From Maratus speciosus (taxonomy: Eukaryota > Arthropoda > Arachnida > Araneae > Salticidae): a stretch of 64,000 nt of DNA. Under the pieces are notes generated by a model. That model did not search any database and was not told the DNA's origin. It was given only the letters and a program-made list of their open reading frames with translations. Positions 58,371 through 64,000 of this stretch are shown here, in pieces; positions within the stretch are counted from its first letter, which is position 1; the number at the start of each line of letters is the position of its first letter. The DNA is taken from NCBI GenBank assembly GCA_963932465.1, contig OZ010790.1, positions 349,395,087 to 349,459,086 on the forward strand. The letters run 5' to 3'. Both the position numbers and the translations under genes were made by a program.

Positions 58371-59682
58371 ACATTAGCTCTCAAGCTTTGATAGCCTGTG
58401 AGCTAAAAACTAAAGCATGCTTACTTTTAAAGTTAAAATTAACTTTAAAAAATTACACAGAAGGCGTGATTTTGGAAATTTTCATTAAGTTTGATACGAT
58501 GCGCGAACGGAAAATTTAAATCGATTTTTAAAATTTTTATGCCGTTTCTCTTCCTATTAAAATAGGCAACTTTTCCGCACTAAAGTGTTTCGAATATAAG
58601 ATATTTATTTTTTTCGACCCACCCTAATATTTAGTTTCTGAATAAGAGAACCTGCCAATTGGATGCGTTTGAGGGCAAAATGACTTTAAAAATGAGTCAG
58701 AAAATAAGCCGTTTGAATTTCAGTACACCCTTAATATGATAAATTTTTCGTCAACCCATATTTTTGTTTAATTTGTTTTTGCTGTAAGAGTTGGTCAATA
58801 TGAAAGTTGTAAATAATATTGAGGAGACGTGTAATATATTTAAGCAGATTGAATAACATGTGAATTGACGAAGTTATGATTTTTTTTTTCTTCTTCAAAC
58901 ACTCCATTTTTTTCGTTCTCTTTTTTCTTTGCAGCAAGAGTTGCCCCTATCAACAACTTGTCATGATAAAAGTTGTAGATAATATTAACAATATTTATAA
59001 TAAGTTTAAGTGAATTTTATATCTTAAGAATTGACCAAGTTATGAATCATTTTCTCCCAAAATCCCTACTTTTTTCGCCCGCTGAGCCCATTTTCAATTT
59101 AATCAAAAATCCGCGATACATAAATTTTTTGGCACTTTTCATTGAAGTAATAATAACTTTAAACTGATTTGATATGTATTATAACTAAGATGTTATGTTT
59201 TTTTTTTCACAAACCCCCTCCCTATTCCCACCCCCTTGGCCCGTTTTTGCTTATAAACAAACTTGACTGAGATTTTCTGCCCTTTATTTTATGTATTAGT
59301 TTGGAAATGATTTGTGCAGAATTATGGATGTTATCGTGTCCATTAAAAAGTGATGCATATATAGATGGGTAGATAGATATAAAGTTTTGAACTGGGGGAG
59401 GTTTTGGGTCCTAGGGGTCATGATCGGCGTAGATCTGCAAAAATGTTTCAGAAATTCCAACATAGGAGAAAATGTAATTGGTAGTATTTCTTACGAAATC
59501 TACCTAAAAGCGCGCTAAATGCTTTACCTCAAGGGTGGTGTGGAAATATGTTTGTATGTTAGACATTCAACTTCTTCCTTCAAAAATAAAAATTTTAGAC
59601 CTCTTAATATAAGTTCTTTAAAATAGCAGCAGGTTTTTCGTATTATTATCATTTTCCTTCTAAGTATATTCAGTGTTTATTT

Positions 59683-59775
59683 TTATTTTATTTTATTTTA
59701 TTTTTATTATTTTTTTTTTGACAGGGAAAGGTTGATGTAACAACAAAAAAAAAAAAAACAAAAAAAAACATAATA
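59683..59775. repeat. (TTTTA)n and poly(A) tracts
   Basis: TTTTATTTTATTTTATTTTA at about 59683-59702 followed by a T run, and interrupted poly(A) at 59743-59771. Confidence 0.9.
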
Positions 59776-60257
59776 ATACTATTGACACTTTTTGCACACA
59801 ATTAAATTATCTACATCACTGTAATTGGACTTTTTTTCTAGATGACATCGTTCATGAGATATTCACAGAAAAACTGATTTTCAAAATAATTCTTGCACAC
59901 CGGGGGCGAAAGCTCACATGGGGTTGATGGGGGCTTTTAGTATGTTAAACTGCATACCCTAACTAACATATGTAAAAAAATCCAGCTTTGTTCTAATTTT
60001 TTCCATTATTTTCCATAAAATGATAGGACTAATAAGTGAATCTGAAATAAATAGAAACTTTTACTTATAGTTAAAATACTGGGAAATTTCTGCCTAAAAA
60101 ATAACGTTTTAGTTGTCACAGAAAGGTTAAAATATTCTTACTTAAAAATATTTTATGAGGTTACATTTCATTAATTATGATTATTAAATAAATTCGATTA
60201 GTATAAAAAACAAACGAAACAGTTGTTCTTTATAAATAAAGGTTAATTTATTCTACA

Positions 60258-60540
60258 ACTAGGTGACCCGCCCGGCGTTGCCTGGGGAAAGTTACAGTAA
60301 CCAAACAAAATTCAAGTTTATAAGATTGTATCTTTTTTGAAAATCTTTTAAATGAACCTACTTTCGGGGACCCATTGCCTTTCGCACCGTCTAGTGTATC
60401 CGCAAGAAACATCTTTCCTAACGAACCTGTGACCTGGGTCCCCGATAAAAAGACAGCGTATACTGGAAATACTCCGACCATGCCGAAAACAATCGAAAAC
60501 CAAGTTGAGTAAGCCAAACCTCGTAGTAATCGAACCCATG
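60258..60540. repeat. GC-rich repeat beginning AGGTGACCCGCCCGGCGTTGCC
   Basis: 'ctaggtgacccgcccggcg' followed by 'ttgcctggggaaag' can fold on itself (CCCGG/CCGGG-type stems) and resembles the GC-rich '(c)tag.tgacccgc.c.gcttcgc' starts of dispersed arthropod repeats. About 280 bp of less AT-rich sequence follow. Minus-strand frames of 89 and 63 codons here overlap one another in different frames and show no domain. I cannot name the family. Confidence 0.4.
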
Positions 60541-60989
60541 AAGTTTATTATTATAGCATATTGATGAGAAATACTATTAAACCTTGGAAAACGAAATCTC
60601 GTTGCTGTAAAAGCAATCTTCGGCTGGTGTCTCTAGTCGTGAAAATTCTAAAACCAGATTTTCTTGGTTTCAAATGCAATCGTTAAAGAATATTTAATAT
60701 CTGAGCAACAAGAGAACTCGGCAACCTTGAACCATTGGTACTTATTAATCCGAAACAATATTCAGATCCTTATAGAAATATATTAATCAAAGGTTTCGAT
60801 TTTAATTTTAAATATGAAAACAAAAGATATAAATTAAGATTCCCATAGAAATATGAACAACGGAAAAATTGCGGAAAACAAAATCGTTAAATAAAATAGC
60901 TTTATTAAAAATTTCCAATTATTATTTGATTATCTGGAGGTATTGAAAGACTATTTAAATCAGTTACTCATTCAGAAGATAAAGGACAT

Positions 60990-62060
60990 ATTAATTTCTA
61001 TTTGCCTCTCAAAGAAGTTTTTAAAAAGATTGCGTAGAACTAGTATATTGTGTATTGTTTTTTATACCTCTGCTCATGATTAAAATTATCTTTAACTTAA
61101 TGAATTCCTTTTATTCAGGTTGTAATTGTACCCCGAAAATTTTGATATTTTCGTACAATTTCGGCTTCGTCCATTTGCTTTCAGAATAGACATCTAACAG
61201 ACATTTTTTACAGATATTATTAGATGAAGAAAATAGAGATTTACGATTCTTGTCGATAGAAAATTCATTTGATGATTCTAATCTCTCAAAAATATATAGG
61301 TTTACATGAATTTTATTACAATTTAATTGTACCCAATTCGTATTAGACCCTAAAATAAAACATCACTGAAAAATGCATAAAACAGTATGTAGAACCTGTT
61401 CATTTTTTAAAAGAAAATGTTTATATGGATGATGTTATCGATATTCTGTTGAGCAAGCTTTGTCCGCAAAATTAGAGTATGTCGACATTTTTAAAGAAAT
61501 GAGTATGCGTCTACAGAAATAGCATATTGCTTCTAAACACTTATAAGAATTATGGGAAATTAATCTTGTAATTTACAATGATAATTCGGAATCTTTTGCA
61601 ACATAAAATAACCCATTAATTTTTTTAAAACATGGAACAGTTTGAAGGATTTGCTGTATTTTGACGGTTGTGGATTAGCAACATTTCTTTCTAATGGATT
61701 TGACACGATATCTTGATACCTTGAAATTTTTGTGTTGAGTATTTAATTGTATTTAATTATTTGGACTTGGAACATTTCAAATTATGAATGGAGTGTTTCA
61801 TGCAAAAAATCTGGTTATTAGGCATAGAATGGGACGATGGTGCACCGGAAGATTTAATTTTGCTTTAAAAACTGGTGCTCGTCAAATATGAAACTGTTTT
61901 GTTCCACAAGATGAATTTTTGATACATCAACCGGTAATGAAGTCAATTTATAATTACACATATTTTTCGATGCAAATACAGCAACTATACTTATGGTAGA
62001 AATGAATTATGGGAGAATATGGCTCAATTAGGCCACAATTAAAATTAAAATATAGCGGCG
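60990..62060 (+). pseudogene. BEL/Pao-type retrotransposon pol, decayed
   Basis: Reading across frames, blocks of a BEL/Pao polymerase appear in order: YLPLKEVFKK (60999; family Y[YL]PHHxV.K), [V/I]VF..SAH (61045; family VVFDASA), NFDIFVQFRLRPFAF (61140), RHFLQILLDEENRDLRFL (61205; family AFLQI.L.EEDRD..RFLW), KIYRFT (61290), IKHH, YMDDVIDIL (61422, catalytic DD), LLGIEWDDGAPED (61822; family L.WD...P) and HIFFDANTA (61960; RNase H start, family HVFCDAS.AA). Many stops and frameshifts separate them; no protease, integrase or long terminal repeat was found. An old copy, not functional. Confidence 0.65.
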
Positions 62061-64000
62061 GCAGAGGCACATTTGCCTTAATCAGGTTCTGATTATACAG
62101 TCCCGATTTTGATTATATAGAGTCGCCTGTATTGTCTCACTGCATATACGTTTTACTTTTAGTCTAAAAAGGAGCATCAAATTGTAGTTGTACTTTACTA
62201 GTAGAGTAGTCTCCTATTCGGTGGATTTCTCTTTGGAAACAATAATCGAATGTTGCAACGCCAGTGGATGTTAAATACTTTCGCGATGGTATAGACGTTT
62301 TTACTATAACAAGCATGAAAATGATTTTTGTTTTATTAATAAATTATTAAAAACATTAATATTAAGTAGTTTAAAAAGTAGAAAACAGACACATATGCAT
62401 ACACACATCCCCCACCTTTCCACACACACATATGTATATTAACTCGGTGCTGCCGCATTCAACAAAAAAATTCTGAGAGGTGATAGTAGGCATTGCCATA
62501 GAACATGGGGTCTCAAACCACTTATTTAGTCAAAAATACAGAATATTTCCTCCTAACTGAAGTCTGGCTGACAGTAATAATTTTGAGAAAAATAAAAATA
62601 TTCCTTTGAAAATGTAACTATATGCACCTTGTTTTGTATGAAAAGTTATAATATCAAGAAAAGTTCTGTAAAAACAGTGTGTTCACGTAATCCGCGATAC
62701 CGTGTGAACAGCAGGATATTGCCCTCATTCTCATTTTAAAATTTTTTATTTATTTGAAAGAAATGAGTTATTCTGTTTAGATTAGTTAACTATATACTAT
62801 TCATCATTTCTTTGACCTTCTCTTAAAATTTTCTATTTACGATGATTTTTATGATTATTTTTAGTTTAGAACATATATACCTTATACTTTTACAATAATT
62901 GCATTCTGTTAAATTAGTATATGTTGTACCAACATTATAATTAGTATTTTAATATTAAATTATTTTTTAAAATATGAAATAAATAAACTTCTGAACATCT
63001 GAATAAATAGTCTAATTTTTTTTTATCCGTATTAAACACGCATAATATAATTAAATAGTAAAACTTTTATGAATCATCATAAAACCAAAAGAACACATAG
63101 GACGCGTTTTGGATTGGAAATTTTAACAGCCCATTATTGACAATGTAAATACGTGTCGTAAAGGACGCATATAAGTCATTTTCATACGTACAATGTATTT
63201 TACATTTTTAAATAATACACATGAATATTTTTTTAAGAAAAATATTAACATTTATATAAAAAATACTGCAAGTGTTATTGAGGCTTAAAATGTCAAGGTG
63301 CTTTAAAGTTACTTTATCTTAAAACATTATAGGTTGTATATTGTTTTAAGACATCAATTTTTTCACATTGGTTAATTCCACAGTAGATTTGAAAGCGCAA
63401 AATATATAAAACAAATGATTTTTTTAGTACCTGCAATAGTTATGTTTTATGAAGCAGATTCTTAGTATAAAACTTTCACAAAACTTTCATAAATAACACA
63501 AAAGATAGAATTTCACAAAGAAAATAGATGAAACAACATTTCTAATATTAATCTTATTTGTTATTTATTACATATTTATCTTTTCTCAGAATATAATTTC
63601 AAATAGAATACTATGAAGGATATAAATAATAATTATAGTATCCGACCATTGGCAATTTTACGGCATATTCGTCAGATAGGCTGGAATCAGTGTGGTCGAC
63701 GAATATCCGTGGTATTCTAAATATATATATTATTCATAAAAAATATATAATTTGTTTAAAAGGGTAAAATGTTTGTTAAAAATTCTTTTGAATCCAAGAT
63801 ACGAAAGCGACGGTAATAAGACGATAATAGGAAAAAAATATATATACCAAAATATTTATATAAATCTGTTTGAGTATATTTGGGGAAATCTTTAAAAATT
63901 TTGTTTGGCAATTGTTTGTCTTTTTTTAACAATATTTTATATGTAGAAATGCATTAAGTCATCTGTTGGATATTTTAAAAAAGACTTTCCGGCCTGTACG
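62061..64000. other. AT-rich non-coding interval to the window end
   Basis: Holds a short CA-rich patch (62388-62430) and nothing else I can support. There may be an undetected downstream part of the BEL/Pao element, but no integrase motif is visible. Confidence 0.4.

Larger units (their letters stand above)
55099..58633 (-). mobile_element. Long-TIR DNA transposon of unplaced family, copy B
   Basis: The element runs 55107-58625. Left end TAGGATGATCGGTCGAAAAA and right end (inverse) TAGGGTGGGTCGAAAAAAAT begin inverted repeats of about 190 bp with shared 'tt(t)agagcggaaaagg.tgcctatt' and 'ccgttc(a/g)cgcatcgta'. Flanks TGTTCTAG and ATATTTAG agree at 5 of 8; the uninterrupted R-A copy has a single TTATATAG there, which supports an aged 8-bp duplication. 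It contains relics of the same protein as copy A (read on the plus strand) and a ~150-bp tandem array. Strand is given for its host repeat; the coding relic is on plus. Confidence 0.75.
54625..59504 (-). mobile_element. Dispersed repeat R-A, minus-strand copy split by a transposon
   Basis: Begins 'tacagacggaggtagatttcg' (54625) and ends 'cttacgaaatctacc' (59504), the reverse of the 19685-21014 copy, which it matches over its length in two blocks: 54625-55098 with 20560-21014, and 58634-59504 with 19685-20550. The break coincides with the insertion at 55107-58625. At the matching point the plus copy reads 'cagaaactatataatg', an undisturbed target. Confidence 0.8.

Noticed and set aside
60248..60539. 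Minus-strand frames of 89 and 63 codons in the GC-rich patch
   Set aside because: They overlap in different frames, show no domain, and sit at what looks like a repeat terminus.

Overview
This is an AT-rich (roughly two-thirds A+T by eye) stretch of animal nuclear DNA, most probably arthropod. I base this on long poly(A)/poly(T) tracts and microsatellites, the absence of operons or dense genes, and a mixed load of transposable elements: hAT, pogo/Tigger, TTAA-target, Penelope-like and BEL/Pao. No line of evidence fixes the species. I find no convincing host gene. The only substantial open frame is a 207-codon Penelope-like fragment with a GIY-YIG nuclease domain.

Layout. 1-1.5 kb: a hAT-like non-autonomous element with 8-bp target duplications. 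1.9-9.2 kb: a very large inverted structure. Its arms enclose two tandem pogo-type MITEs, a ~153-bp tandem array, and inverted arrays of a ~146-bp monomer, the right one organised as a ~875-bp six-monomer higher-order repeat bounded by (CTGT)n/(ACAG)n. 9.2-15.9 kb: TGACGTCA-rich ends bracket a palindromic pair of tRNA-like sequences, a hAT element with a perfect 8-bp duplication and a diverged tandem array. 16-25 kb: repeat remnants, a 1.3-kb dispersed repeat (here called R-A), a ~150-bp tandem array and a TTAA-flanked MITE. 25.5-27.6 kb: first copy of an element with CCCAGCAAACACA ends carrying a tRNA-like module. 28-36 kb: several MITEs, a Tigger-like transposase relic, a 21-bp minisatellite and a ~153-bp array.

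38.0-40.6 kb and 55.1-58.6 kb hold two decayed copies of one transposon type. They have long terminal inverted repeats, similar terminal bases (TAGGG/TAGAG ... TCGAAAAAAA) and relics of a shared protein with a [D/N]GTVxNTG motif. I recognise this protein as a recurrent uncharacterised family but cannot place it in a named transposase superfamily; it is the best candidate here for an undescribed system. 41.3-47.3 kb is a ~6-kb element with terminal inverted repeats over 1 kb long, invaded by the second CCCAGCAAACACA element, itself invaded by a palindromic TA-target MITE. 47.6-48.9 kb is repeat R-B invaded by a TTAA-target MITE; a second R-B copy at 15.3 kb preserves the empty site. 53.7-54.6 kb is the Penelope-like fragment. 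54.6-59.5 kb is a minus-strand R-A copy split by the second novel-type transposon. 61-62 kb is a BEL/Pao pol pseudogene.

The window is thus a nest of mobile elements with readable insertion order: several insertions can be dated relative to each other because uninterrupted copies of the targets are also present. All coordinates of decayed elements are approximate to a few bases except where a target duplication is quoted.
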